Shown here: one piece after another, positions 32,895 to 46,293 of the stretch | How the letters are laid out: each line of letters begins with the position of its first letter | Position numbering within the stretch: the stretch's first letter is position 1 | Origin: Lineus longissimus | Lineage: Eukaryota > Nemertea > Pilidiophora > Heteronemertea > Lineidae | Length of the DNA stretch: 64,000 nucleotides | Direction: 5' to 3' | NCBI RefSeq assembly: GCF_910592395.1 | Contig: NC_088312.1 | Coordinates: 1,860,001 to 1,924,000 of the forward strand | Made by a program: the position numbers and the translations under genes | The notes under the pieces: generated by a model | Told to the model about the DNA's origin: nothing | What the model saw: the letters and a program-made list of their open reading frames with translations, nothing else | Database searches by the model: none

Positions 32895-33560
32895 TCATGA
32901 GAAGGGTTTTATGATAAAGAGGGCGCCAATCACTGTCACAGCTAGGGGTATCATCAATAAGAGGATCAACTTCGTCTCCCAAGTCAATCGGCACGAGCAG
33001 ATACCATTTTGGCCAGAACCGTCGATGTGCAGAATACTGGGTACTTCCAATCCACTGTAATTCACCATAGTCACACTGTTAACTCCGTATAAGCGTTTTT
33101 CATACTCGATCAGAATCCGCCAAAATCCTATGTTGGGGTATATCACGGGCCGTTTAGACTTAACAAGTTGGTAGGCATTCTTTAGAGTATATTGGCAATA
33201 TTTCATAAGATATGCAAGGCACACTGTAGCTGAGCGACTAGCCCCTGCGACACAATGTACTAAAGTCCGACCCTTTTCCTGCCGCACCCGGTATATTTTA
33301 TCGGCGCATAAATCCAAGTATGGTTTGATGTTCTCCGCACAGGTGTCATGCACTGGGTACTTTATGTACTGAATATGGCCACAACCCAAATAGACTTTGT
33401 CGAGTTCTATTGCAACGTTCAGTACACATGTGATTCCTAGTTCTAGAAGTCGATCCTTTTTAACTGCTGAGCCGCCGCACAAGTATAAGTAGTCCGTAAT
33501 CGGCGCAATTTGACGGACGTATTTCTTCATGTTGTTTAGTTTGTCTAAGACCTCCTTCAT
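32895..33560 (-). CDS. Tail-anchored dual-specificity phosphatase, DUSP14/18-like
   Basis: A 221-aa atypical DUSP. Catalytic loop HCVAGASRSAT has C103 and R109; the general acid is D72 (PVHDTC). RPVIYPNIGFWRILIEYE is the usual helix after the loop. A C-terminal hydrophobic helix at ~197-217 (LILLLMIPLAVTVIGALFII) ends four residues from the stop, the layout of a tail-anchored protein. A CSC motif just before it could be acylated. The catalytic domain would face the cytosol. A minus-strand acceptor-like CTTCAG at 33606 suggests a 5'UTR intron. It is a divergent paralogue of the DUSP at 28 kb, which has its anchor at the opposite end. Confidence 0.88.
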   Translation of the reverse strand: MKEVLDKLNNMKKYVRQIAPITDYLYLCGGSAVKKDRLLELGITCVLNVAIELDKVYLGCGHIQYIKYPVHDTCAENIKPYLDLCADKIYRVRQEKGRTLVHCVAGASRSATVCLAYLMKYCQYTLKNAYQLVKSKRPVIYPNIGFWRILIEYEKRLYGVNSVTMVNYSGLEVPSILHIDGSGQNGICSCRLTWETKLILLLMIPLAVTVIGALFIIKPFS

Positions 33561-34009
33561 TCTTCATACCTCACTACTGCGGCCTGACGCACCTCGACCA
33601 CAAACCTGAAGGAGCAAAACCACAGAATCAGAGGAAGACCAATACGCCGACATTGTTCATGCTACAGCAACTTTTCACTAAAATATTGAAGTGGTTTCAA
33701 ATCAGCTGTCATGAACTGCGGGGAATTGGGAGTACCAAATTGAGGAGCTATGTCTCCGAAGCATCTTAAGGTGGACGCCATCTCGTGTAACACATTGAGT
33801 GAAGGGGGTTCAACCACGCACCGCCCGACCAATTTCTTTGATCTGACTCTGCATTCTACCATGCCATGTGCAATCAATTTAGCACACCAAAACAGCAACA
33901 TCCGTAGGAACTGGATGATTACCAATTCAAGTAATGTATAATTCAAGGCTTGGCGTAAGAACAGATGACAGCCTACACTACCCGAGGTTCATCCTAGGAG
34001 ACAGCATGG

Positions 34010-34520
34010 TGATGCCAGAGTCAATAGAGGCACTTAGGAATGTTAAGTTGGCCATTTTATTGGAAAAGAGTAACCGAACCCTCTAGTAAGTATACTCGCG
34101 TCTCTAGAGGGAAAATGTTGGTGATATATGATGCCATTGTTAAGACAATGATCAATGTTTAGAATCTACAAAAAGTTGATTATAGGTTGGCCAATTCAAG
34201 ACAAATACAGTCTATGCCCCTCGGCATTGATATATGATGACATTGTTGTGATAATGACCAGTATTTAGAGCAAATAACAAGTGAATGAGACGTTGGCCAT
34301 TTATTGGGAAACATGGTAAAAGAAAATGGTCAACTCCGCTACTGATCAAGTCTCAAGACTGCAGACTGCATGATCGTGCCTGGTTGGCCAGACTCGGTGA
34401 TATGTGATGCCATTGTGTCAATTAGAATGATCAGTATTCAGAGCCAAGAACAAGTAAACGAGACTTTGCCTATTCTGTAAGAAATGTTGTAAAGGAAATG
34501 ACTCAACTACTGCACTGGCC
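34010..34520. repeat. Degenerate interspersed/tandem repeat
   Basis: GTGATATATGATGCCATTGT...AATGATCAGTATTTAGAG...ACAAGTGAATGAGACGTTGGCC recurs three times, near 34124, 34226 and 34397, with substantial divergence. Confidence 0.55.
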
Positions 34521-37500
34521 AGAAGTAACTAACCATTCTTGAGGTCAACTCTCTTCTATTAAGAGTCCACTTCGAAACTTGATTCAAGCGAAATATTCAT
34601 GATAATCTAATTCTACCAGACAATTTACAATATTCAAAATTCATCACTACCGACATACCATTCGTTCTGAGAAATTTCAAGAAACTGACTATATTATCAT
34701 ATTGCCCATATTCAGCCAAGCTAGAAGCTAAATCCCAAGAGCCATAACAGGAATATTTATCAGCACCACTGAGAAGAATGTAACCTAAACATATCTGGAA
34801 GAGAATATTGCAGAATCAGCTATTTTGGCGCAGGTGTTTTGAACACGTCTTATAGAAAACCTGCAAATTTTTTCATCGTGGCATCAAAATGGTGATTTCA
34901 ATATAATCTTTCACGTCTATCACTCATAATTCCTATTGCAAGGTCAACACTTGTGCAAATGTCTCAAGATATTTGAAAATGTTGCTTCCATGAAATAGAC
35001 AGGCATCACGTTTCAGAACAAGGAGACACATGGGACTATCAAGTTAACAACATTAGCCAATCCCAAGAAATAGAAGCCATGTTTGGAATGCATAATTCTT
35101 ACATCTACAGGGTTGTTATGATGAAGTTGTTTGAAAACAGTTGATTATTAAATGAAACATTCATGATACGATTCTAAGTGCACTTGTGCCAGCAGTTGGA
35201 ATGGAATACAATAATTTCAAAGAATCCAAAGACGAACATTTGGGAGTTTTTTTGCTGAGACTGTCATACCTGAAATATCATCCAAAGACTAATTTATCAG
35301 AAAACGCAATAAAGAGAAAAATGCAGAAATAAATTATATCCAACGTTGAATCATCTGAACACTAACTTTCACAAAAAACCCACAATACATGCAAACGAAC
35401 CGAAAACCATCCTACAAACACTTGATATTATTTATACACACACAAGATGATACACTAAATTACAAGAAAACCTGATCGAAAGTGCAGATGGCAAGAAAAT
35501 ACTTGATCCACCAGTTGCTCGCCAGAAAATGTGTTGCCAGCCTAACAATGTGCATACTAAAGAAGGAAAGGGATGAGTTCTGTTCAATCCCTGGATATAT
35601 CTAACAAGTGAACATGGTCATGGAGGTACCTCCTACTCAGATTTGTGTGCAAATAAGAAGCAAGTTAATGAGCGACGTATTCCCATGCCAGAGCACGCAG
35701 TTTGATCTCCTCAGAAAAAGCACGATGTCTACACTCCCACAGCTTCTCTGGAAATATTGACAAATGCGCTCCTCGGCAATAATATACGCGATAGATCTCG
35801 TCAGATCATTACGGCACGCTAGCTGAAGCCAATACCAACAAGCTGAATGTAGTTTTGATCTCCTGAATAAACAGGCATTACCGATGATAAAACATCTTTC
35901 CGCATCCAGTGCCTCCAAACAAATGCTATACGCAGCACAGTTAGAAGAATATATGAGCTGGTTCCCCTGTGAATCCATCATCAGACTGACTTAAGCTTGA
36001 CTAGCGAGAACGAGAGTCAGCGGGAAATAAATTTGCTTGGTAGCATTAGCTATGCATCAGGTGTGGACATTGGCGATTTGAGACAAGAGTTGATCAGTTG
36101 TTAACTGAGAATGCTGATGTGAATTCTGAAAGTGAAATGTTCTGTAGCAGCTTGAGTAAAACTAAGAGATTTTATATTTTGCATCTTGTATGGACATTGG
36201 CGATGTGAGAGAGTGCTGATCAGGGGTTGTTAGCAGAGCAGTGCTGGTGTGAACCCAGATTTTTTTATTGAGTGAGCAAATTCTAGCAATACTGTTGTGG
36301 ATCCAGATACATTTATTGTTCCTTTTGAAAACTGAAGTGTTCTGCTGCCTGAGGTTGAAAGTGGTTTTAAAACATTTTCAAAATGTTGCACAAAATGCCA
36401 TTTTATGAATAATTTAAACTTTCAATATTGTGGAATTTTTTACAAAATATCAAGTTGTCTAGCGCTTTTACAACCACAATAATTAATAAACCACTGCAGC
36501 CAGTGCAACATCAATATTTTATTCAATTACATTCCATCCTGAATGCATGGATGTCATGTACATGTAAGTGTAAACAAGACCGGTCTGGAATTACCATAAA
36601 ACACGCAACCGTCTCATTATAAACCACGGCACATTTGCGGTTCTTTATGTTTAGAGGTATAGAGCTCTTTTGAAGTTTTTCCAATCATTATGCTAAGTTC
36701 ACAAATCCTACGTCAAGTTAATCAGGCTCTCTTAAAGGGAAACTATAGGCATTGACAAACCATGCATTGGGTTGGTGAGAAGCTTTTGAAAACACCAGAT
36801 GTACGTCACCACTTGCAGCAAACCCAGTTCAAATCTCAGCAAACCTTCTAGTATGCATGTTACACAGCAATGCTAAATGCTCCCCTGTACAGAATAAAAG
36901 AAGACTGTCTGTGCGGGTTGCCAACTTCATTTTGAACCCTGCAGGGACTTTTTGTAAATAATTACTCTATTCTTCAACACATTTATTCAACCACCGCTGA
37001 GTTTCATGCATCAGTTTCCGCAAAACTTTTGGCAATGCGTTGTGGTTTGAAACCTGTTGGGACAGTGCCGTCATAAATAGATTATATCGCTTACAATAAT
37101 CTAAGAGTAGTGCGGCAAGTATAATCCACAGGGATTCCTCATTGCCAGATTCACGGAGATATTGCTGAAGGTATATTGTTTGATCACATCAGATGCTGTT
37201 TATGTTGACGATTGCTTTGCGTCAACTCGCACTGTTGATACACCAATCTACTGGTCTCCCTCTAACATGTCTAATTCACTTTAACCCAATAGCGTCTTAG
37301 TGCAAACATTTTAGATTAAGGTTTACCCACAATCCTCCTTAGAGGACTTTGAATCAGTGGAATTGGCAGCAGTTCAAACTTTATTTTCATCCTTCGTATT
37401 CAGTTACGCATGTCTGATGTGGTGTCTCGTCTTAATTCATGTGAGGAGGCGGGTGAAAGAATAAGTAAAGCTCAAGCCAACAATTTTCCCAATCCAATCA

Positions 37501-40500
37501 GGGTGATTATTTCCCCACCCTAACCATATCGTCTTGCTCTTAATCCTGCCGCACAATTATCTTTCCACTTGAGGGATGTTCAGCTTGGAACTCCATTAGC
37601 AAAGGAGAGACAATCCTGATGAATGTACTGCCACGATCACTAGACAGCCCTAATCAAACAAATGGCGGAGAAAAATAACACTGCCTTATCCTGTCTAATT
37701 GGCCAACATCGTGAAGGCAAAGCATAAGCTATTTTTCTCTCTGGCTTCCCCAGCAAGTCTGAATCACCCAGCCATAATTGGCATAAGAGGCAAAGAGGCA
37801 AGGATAACAGTCATTTTTGACATCCTGTCTCAACAATTTCCCCCAAAAAAACCTTCGAGAGTTTCTTTACAAAATGAGACATACAGGTTTTGGCTATTTT
37901 GAGAAAAATGGCTGAAAAGTGTGGATGAGCCTTAATTGAAACAAGATCCACAGAATGATCTAACTGACTGAGATGGAAGTGTGATAAAAAGGTATCTCGT
38001 TCCTCGCCTTTTCCATTACGAACACATATCACATTCTGTCTGCCTCTATATACAAATAGATTGTTGTCAGCCAAGAACGGGAAATTGGGCTCATTGATTT
38101 TCGCGAGAATTTATGAGCTTCTTGACCGTATCCGCTTCGACGGCCATCTTCTGTTCACCCGAAAAAAACGCCTGTTGCCCTCGATCAGGATTTGTATGAA
38201 TGATGAGAAGCCTGGTTATCCATGTGGAGAGTTCAGAAACATTACATGTCATAAACAGTTTCCACAGTCTCCCATATTTCCTTGTACTAGTGCAATGATC
38301 AATCAAGCAATACCAGAGCACTTTCAAAAATCTTAAGTCGGCATGGTGGCGGTATTGTTGATTATTTCCTTTGAAATCTTTTCCATGTTCTTGGAAGGAA
38401 ACAAAGCATGCTCATTTATCACAACGGTTGATTATGTTCCGTTGATTTTCGTCTCATTTTCACTGCTTATAACCAACCAGGGAGCAATTCATTACCTACA
38501 CTATACGACCAATGACATGTTACAACATGACCGAGCTAAGAACAACATAATTTTTTGGACATAACATGACATGGCGAAAGATTTAATGATTTAATAGCAT
38601 GATGCCGACGAATATTACCATTACCGCCAGTTGGTACAGAAATGGCCTGGGTGTCGTTACAGGTTGAATTTATTGGTGGATCTCGCATGTATTTGAGATG
38701 GTATGGGTCTGTGGTCAGTGAGAGCACAGGTGATGAATCTTCAATTCTCACTTGTGGTAGATGCAACTATAGCGTGATGGGGGATATTCAGATTCAGAAG
38801 GGCCAGCTACCCTGGCCGCTGCCCCGAGCGATTACCATATTTTGGATAAAACTGCTCCCGATTCCCTTTTCCCATCAAAAGGAGAAAAACCCTCCCTTTT
38901 CAAATCCTGGCAAAGCTTGGGGTTTCAGAAAGGTCATATGGTGATGGGAAGAACAGAAGAAAGGAATCAACAAGATCAGAAAGGAGTATACATTTAGTTA
39001 ATCCTTAGGTCAGTTACCGCTCAACAATTGGTCAATTAGCTTATAAGACAGCCACTTTAAGAACTTAAAAGGTTTTTGGACTATTTATAGTTCCATTCTT
39101 TCATTCTGATGACGTCTTTTTGATGATTTATTGATTAACTGCTTAATCCTGTTTATCATGATAATCTGATCCCTATCATCAGTCAAGACTACAGACAATT
39201 GTTTTTAAAATGTTACAAGGTTAAGATCTTTCCTGTAGCACTACCCCTAAGGACCCGATTAGTGTTGATTATATACATGACTTCAACACATCAGTGACCA
39301 ATCACACCCAAAACCAACAATGACAATGGCAGCCTACCAAACCCACACCCATAATGCAATACATCCCAAACTGCCAAACATGTGCTGAGATTATCAGAAT
39401 GGAGTTAAGCAACAGATCACACGCTTTGCGATGGCAGAATGATGGCCAGGGACAGACCTGAACAACCTGGAGATCCACACCAAGATTCCTGTCTCTGCAC
39501 CACCCGGAAATTTATTACAAAGTGAATCTAATAACCCAAGGAAATGATAATAATTCCTTCCGTAATAAAAAGACAGAGACAAGCAATGAAGATAAACTGG
39601 AAACTGCGTTTTTCAAGTAGAATTTGGCATGATAGGTGTGACAGAGTGCAGTCTTAAAGGGCACGGAGGACAGACGACAAGTTCTTGGCTCTAAGACTGC
39701 AAGGGAGATCATGCTAGAGTACGCCATATCACCGCTGTTAATGAGCACCATTATCATCGATGACATCATAGCGAGAATTATCTTGACATGACCGAAGTTT
39801 GAACTTGGGTAAATGGCCATTCACACGATCGACCAGAATACTTGGTTAGATGTACATTCAGTATAGTCTCCATGTCTACCACTCTATAAACTCCGATGTA
39901 CAGGACTGAGCTCGGGCTCTCTGTTCGTCATGCTAGTCAGTCACCCGAACCCACTTGAGTGGTACAACTCAAGGGGTGAGCACACAACTTCGCCAAATTG
40001 GTTCTAGACATGGCGGCAAACATACTGAGCGAATCAATTTTTGCGGAGGCCGCTGCTCCATTTTGCATAAATCAGTGGGCCCAGGAGGAGATGAAGCCAC
40101 ATATCTTCTTCTGTGTTCAGCCTGCTTCTCTTTTTAAGGTCTTGCTTCGTTAATCACAGTTCTCCCTTGACGTTCCTGAATTGTTTTCGCATATCCTGGT
40201 GCGTGGGAAGTCAAATCTTCACATGACATGCATGACATGTTATATTCTGAATGAAAGCTCATCGTAAGTCTGCCAACGATGTCTGGCAATGTGACCATAA
40301 CAGCATTGGATGAGTATATCACCCTTTACTTTCCTCAAAATGGCTTTCGCTTCCATTAAATTTGGGTTACCATCCCCCTCCTTCTCAAGCTATGGTCTTC
40401 TTAAATAAGGTCCTGCCCTTTTGCCCCCAAGGATGAGAATACCCTGCCCATTTCAAACGCTGACCAAAACCCTATATATCTACAGAAAGCTTTCATGTTT

Positions 40501-43500
40501 TCTTGAATACAAAATATGCTATCCCACAATCTGCCGACATGAATTATACATGTCTCCTGCAAAATAAGCGAAATATTGGAGTCGACTAGAAATCACTAGG
40601 GAACAGCAGCCCAAAACAAAATATTAAAAAAAATCACCAGAAGAGAGTTATAATGTAAATAAAGGATGACCCACTATCCCTCGAGACAGTAGAGGACCAT
40701 ATCAATCGTTAAGTCTGACTGAAGGCAATATATTATGTACCCAATAATCATGTTATGCTGCACAATTTGCATGATAAATAAATGACCAGTGTGGCTGCCT
40801 AAAAAAATAAAATAATCTAGACTCTATAGACAAGGCCGTTGTGAAGACAGATTACCATTAACTCCAAGTTTCAGTGAATTTGCTTGCATTATAACTGCAC
40901 TTGTGTATTTCTATCCAGGGTCACCAGTGAATACATTGACATGATTGGCTTACCCCTTGAAAGAAAAGAGAGTTTAATGAATTCTGCTTACCTTTAGCAG
41001 TGTGGGACTGATCAAAAATCAATCCAAAGTGATGACACGGGCACATAAAATTACCACAATGCCATGGCTTTGACCCAACAGACAAGCCAACAAACAGCTA
41101 GATGTTGTAATTGTGTACATATCAATCATGCTATCTGCTGGATGTCACCCACAAAGGCTCAAAAGATTTATCTTTCTATGCTTGTTTGAACAAAGGCAAT
41201 GACATATGATTGCCTGTTCTTAAAGGCTCTTGGGCATATTTGCGAATCATATAAATGAATGATTTTATACTCATATCATCCAGTAATACACGGTAGATGT
41301 ACTGGTCATGCCCTTCCATTGTCACCCAGGTCTTTATCAGAACAAGCCTTTGTATATTGGCGATTTCCACTACTTGAATGGAGTGTTAACTGTTGGAATA
41401 CGAAAGAATTTAACAAAATTAACACATGGGAAAAAGCCAACGTGATCTTCAAGCAAACAAACCAGGCAGTTTGCACGGAGAGTAAAAAGTAACATGGGCC
41501 AACTATTTCCTCATGAACTATAGCTGAACCTCATCCTTTGCAGTGTTATTAAAAATCAGCCTGGAACAACCAATCAAATTTTAAACTGTCACATCTTGAC
41601 ATCTGAACATAGTGCAAAGTACTCTAGACTTGGATGGAATGGCTTGAAGACCAGTAATCCCCATTCACTGCGCCTGTTTTCGACATTTACCAATTTCTTC
41701 CAGTCACACATCGATTATTCTGCCACTCGAGTTTTTTTGGTTTTCGGATACAGATTCATACAGAGGCTATCAAAAGACCTAGATAACATAGAATGATTTT
41801 CCTCAGACTCCCTGAGTCAAGGTTTCTCCTTTGACAAAACAGCTATGTAGCGCTTTACTTCCATAAATGAATTTCAAACTTATTTAAGATATAATACCCA
41901 CTTAAGAAATATCCAATTACTGGTTGAAATTTGTATTGATCCGTGTCGCATCAGGCTGTCGACTTGCCCAAGACCCATAAGCCGATTTTTTTCATTCATA
42001 TCACAAGTACCACGACATGTTTTGAACTGTGAATAATACGAGATTAGAGCTGGATTTCTATCTTCTGATATACGCATGTACTAACTAAAAGCCAAGACAG
42101 AGGTCTAGAGCAGATGGTATCTCTTGGTATGGAGTCCGAATATTTAGAATGAGTACAAGTCTGTTTGATGACATGGCCATTAAATCTATGCTTTAAAAAG
42201 TCATCTGTTGACGGCAGGGACGTAGATTCACGCAAAGAATGTTTTAAGCAAGACTAGTATTAGTATAAAGGCCTGTCTCCACATAAACTTTTCACACAGC
42301 ATATACCAAGGGCCATTGTCTGTAGATATCCTACTCTTATAATGTTCATAAGTGAACCAATATTCATATGTGATTACTTCTTATATCCCGTCCAATTGAA
42401 CCGAACCTAAAATCAATTCAATAACTATAGGCGACTAGTAACTTCTTCCGATCGGTGGAAATAAGTATGGATTTTCAATCTCAGGTCCAATGCATCCATA
42501 TCTTATAATACATTGGTCTGGTTATCGCTGGAGTTATATCTAAAGATTTTTTCCTTATGACTCGGACGAGTTAGTGTGCAGTATTTAGGTTATGTGCCTA
42601 TGGCATGGCAAAGGGTGACAAAGCTAAGTCATGGTAAAGAAGGAGCGTCTCAAAATAGTGCCAGGCCGGTTCAAATGTATTATATAATATATGTTTTATT
42701 GCAGAGTTCCTGTGGAGTAGAATTCGAAATCCCAGGGATCACTAGGAATAAAGAGTGCGAAATAACAGCATACATGCCAAGCAGATCACCACTTACCTTT
42801 TAGGAAAAGTTTTGATGAAACTATCAAACTTGTGTCATTTTCTGTAAATAGAAAACAGGTTAACCCTTTGAGTGCCATCATTTTCTCTCAGCTGGCATTC
42901 ATGCAGAAAGGTCACAGTTTTGACAGCAAGGAAGTCTCATGTCAATTTCAGAAGTCCCCTTGTTGTTAACAACCAACCCATCCTGGTTAATGTCAGGGGG
43001 TGGCTATCCAAACTAGCATCAGACTGAAGTCAAGAGTCTTTAAAACTTACTTACACAAAGCAGGGGAGTGTACTGTAATCACAACGATTGCAAAACACAA
43101 AACCAACATGATTGATAGTTTGTTGGCCACTGAATCTTGCCAGTAGTTTTTCTAGCACAATGGCTAATCATGGCAATATCATGATTTTCTTTCAGACCTG
43201 TCAATCATTGCCTTATTTAGTTCTTGAACTCAGCATGGTCAGACTCCATGGCTCAAGAATGACTTTATAGTCTCTGTACAAACATCTGTTCCACTCTCTG
43301 CTTACACAGGCCACTAATGCACTATTGATAAAGCCCCACTCCCAGAATATGAATATTGGCGTAATCACAGGCATGTGAAGATAGCATCAATCCAATTTCA
43401 CAGGCCCGTGAACTGCTCAAAAATGAAAAGGGGTCAAGGGGGATGAGCCATAACAGTTTAAATGCACCAAATTATGATTTTTCACTCTGCTTGGTATCAA

Positions 43501-43840
43501 TTTAAGTCAACAATCCGGATATTGCCTGAGGACTTTCATTCTAGTGGGACTTACACTTCCACTTACACATCGCATAACACACTCAGAGTGGGCATGGGGT
43601 CGATATCATAATACATACAATACATACATGACATTCAAGAGCAAATCCTACCTCAAAAACCACCTTCTTTTGAAGTGTGAAATAAGGAGTGTCAAGTAAC
43701 GAATGTCGGGTGACGAAATCAGGAAAAAATAGCGATGATTGAACGTCAGAATCGTGAAATATCAAGCTGTGTATTGTTGCTATTTACATGCAAATGCCAT
43801 GCTGGCAGACAGCTATAAATAGAAGCTACCCGAGCGGAAT

Positions 43841-43879
43841 TGCGGTTGTTTCGCTCCTTGACCTTTTCGCCCCCAATCG
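43841..43879 (-). repeat. Inverted second copy of the GAGCGAAAC 16-mer motif
   Basis: On the minus strand GGGGGCGAAAAGGTCA followed by AGGAGCGAAACAACCGCA matches 21129-21161 at 32 of 34 positions. Confidence 0.65.
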
Positions 43880-44139
43880 AAATCGGCTCAGTATTTTTTC
43901 GCACTGCGGTCAAAAAGGACAGTGATATCGAGTGAAGACTTGTTAAATCAGTCTTGTCTAATTATTGATGGTTACATCTACAGTCGTGCTGAGGAAATCA
44001 GAGGTTATTGTTTGCTGTTCGCTTCTCCGGCCCTTACTTCATTAGCTGGGTCAAGTTGCTTTCTGTGCCAGCTAGGTTGTGAACTGTCGTTAGTGTGGCC
44101 TGGTCGGGATGTCTACTTTCAGACAGGCCAGGTGTAAAC

Positions 44140-44256
44140 GGCTGATATGAATAAAGTCTAGTAAAGGCTTTTACTTCAATTTTGTACAGAAAGGCCTAGT
44201 GTAATTGTACATGGAGTTTTAGATAAAAGCATTTGCTAGTCTTTATTCATATCACC
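44140..44256. mobile_element. Fold-back MITE, copy 3 (~117 bp)
   Basis: Left arm GCTGATATGAATAAAGTCTA and right arm CTTTATTCATATCACC, with a centre nearly the same as in copies 1 and 2. The outermost bases are more decayed. Confidence 0.8.
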
Positions 44257-45095
44257 ATGTCTCTGTGGCAGCGAGGCTGTGAACTGTCTTCTCTGTGGTC
44301 ACGTCGAGTTGTCTCACCCTTCAGGTAGGCCAGGTTGTAACCTAATTGTCACAATGATAGTCAGGCTAAATAACACAATAATGTCGGGAAGGTGGGAGAC
44401 AGAGTTAAAGACAAGAATCTTTCAAACACACAAGACTCAATCTGAAGAAGTCATACACTATAAGTGTCTTCTCTGTAGCACTGAGGGTCGAGCTGTTGTG
44501 TCAGATCTACATTGCACGATTCAAGGATGAGACGGAAAATTCGATCGACCATGTTCTTACATTGAGTGTTGACTGGTTTCAGATCTCAGATCTGAGCTGG
44601 TAACCTGTGGGTCAGTCTCCGGTCATGTAATGATGAAGCAGAATACAATTTGTAGTGTCTCCTCCAGGGTTGTGACTGTCTTCGGAGAGTGTGTGACTAA
44701 TATACATAAGTTGGTCAATTTGACACATGCAAATCTCTCCGATTTTCATGATCAAGAAGACCCCAGCAGCGTCGCCTACCGCCCCGCCCCACCCTCCCCC
44801 TGCCTGATGAGATGCATACGAACTTAAGTTATAATCCAATTCAGTATTACTGCCTCATTGGCAGAAGTCATTTCTGAAGGACACGCCCGTACGTCATTCC
44901 CAGCTGCACTCACCTGCTCTTTTCGTCACAGGTAGGTGCTGCCATCCAGCTAAGAAAATGGAACTAGACCATTGCCTGAATATAAATATCATGCCCGTGT
45001 CTAGGGCGGGGACGACTTAATACAGCTGGGACCTCTGAACCAGCTCCCGCAGATGCGTCAGGACAAGGCATGCAAGCATGAACTTGTTTTTATGT

Positions 45096-45201
45096 AAGGT
45101 ACTGATATGACAAACCACAGATCTGTGGCTAAATCTGTGGCTAATCATAATCATATGATAAACGACAGATCTGTGGTCAATCATAAGCATATCAGTACCT
45201 T
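45096..45201. repeat. Nested inverted repeats (106 bp)
   Basis: AAGGTACTGATATG at the left end pairs exactly with CATATCAGTACCTT at the right. Inside are ACCACAGATCTGTGG and ACAGATCTGTGGT palindromes and repeated AATCATAA/ATCATATGAT. The whole can fold into a long hairpin. Confidence 0.7.
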
Positions 45202-46293
45202 GTATACCAAGAAGTTTATATACGTTCCTACCAGCATTACTCCCATGGGTACGTCTTATGTGCGTATTATGTAGTACCAATGGTCAACGGCAGAGGAGCT
45301 AGGGAGGACTCAATACACAATCTGCTGCAGGGTCCTTGTACAATCTGTATACATACATTTTCGTGATTTAAAAATAAAATCAATGCTGGGAAATTATCAA
45401 ACTTTGCAGAAGTGTAGTCTTATATCTTGTCAATGTCATAAGTGAGTTTGAAAAAGTTCCAATGTTTCTAAATTGTTTAATTAGCGTTTTCATGAGACAT
45501 GTCAGAATTTGACATAAAAAGGGAGGGAACGAAATGCCACAAAAACATCAATTCGGATTTGCAATAATAAACGTTTCTATCAAATAGAGATAAGGAGCGC
45601 ACACTACGCCCGCCAATCTCTGGATCCGCGTTCGGTGAGCCACCAGTAACCTGTTGTGTACATATCAGATCCTGATAATGCCAATACTCTTATTTTATCG
45701 ATATTTTGCGTTCCGTGTTTTCATTCAGTTCAAAACACTGAGATGTATCTAAGCAGGTGTAGGGATGGCATAATCATATACTCTTATCTGTAGTTAGTTC
45801 ACTTTGATATAGAAATCAATATTTTACTAAAGGTTTCACAACGTGATGAGGATAATGGTGGACAAATTGAGCTGACTACTGGTAAGTGACATCTTCTTTT
45901 TCGACTTGACTGTCGTTGGTGGTAGTCATGTTGGCATGTGGCCACGCTAAAAAGAAATGATTGGCCCTGTAGTTGGAAGCTCGGGTTTATAATTCAGTGG
46001 TTGAAAGGATGAGCTGGTACATTCGGGTATTTTTTCTTCATTTTAAGTGCGAATCACTGAGTTATTGGGTTAAAGATTATTTCACAGCGCATTAGCATGG
46101 TCATCCTTTAAGTGTAACGTAGATTTATATAAGCTTATGCGTTGTTTGCACACGCAAGGAACTGCTTGCTTGCCAATCCATTCATTGTTTGTTCACCTCC
46201 AATTTATTATGTCAACTGAATTTACTGATTTATTGATGTCTTGGGTTATCCGGTTCTGAGCTCAGTCCAGTGCCACCGTCAGGGTTTACTAAT

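Larger units (their letters stand above)
33661..44139. other. ~10.5 kb gene-free stretch
   Basis: AT-rich sequence with only short, unsupported open frames (longest 114 codons at 35637-35981, minus strand, no recognisable motif). It contains a degenerate ~100-190 bp repeat at 34010-34520 and the inverted copy of the GAGCGAAAC motif at 43841-43879, next to a TATAAATA at 43814. No transposase or reverse transcriptase reading was recognised. Confidence 0.4.

Noticed and set aside
35637-35981. 114-codon minus-strand open frame
   Set aside because: Cys-containing but without signal peptide, motif or splice context; in an otherwise gene-free stretch.
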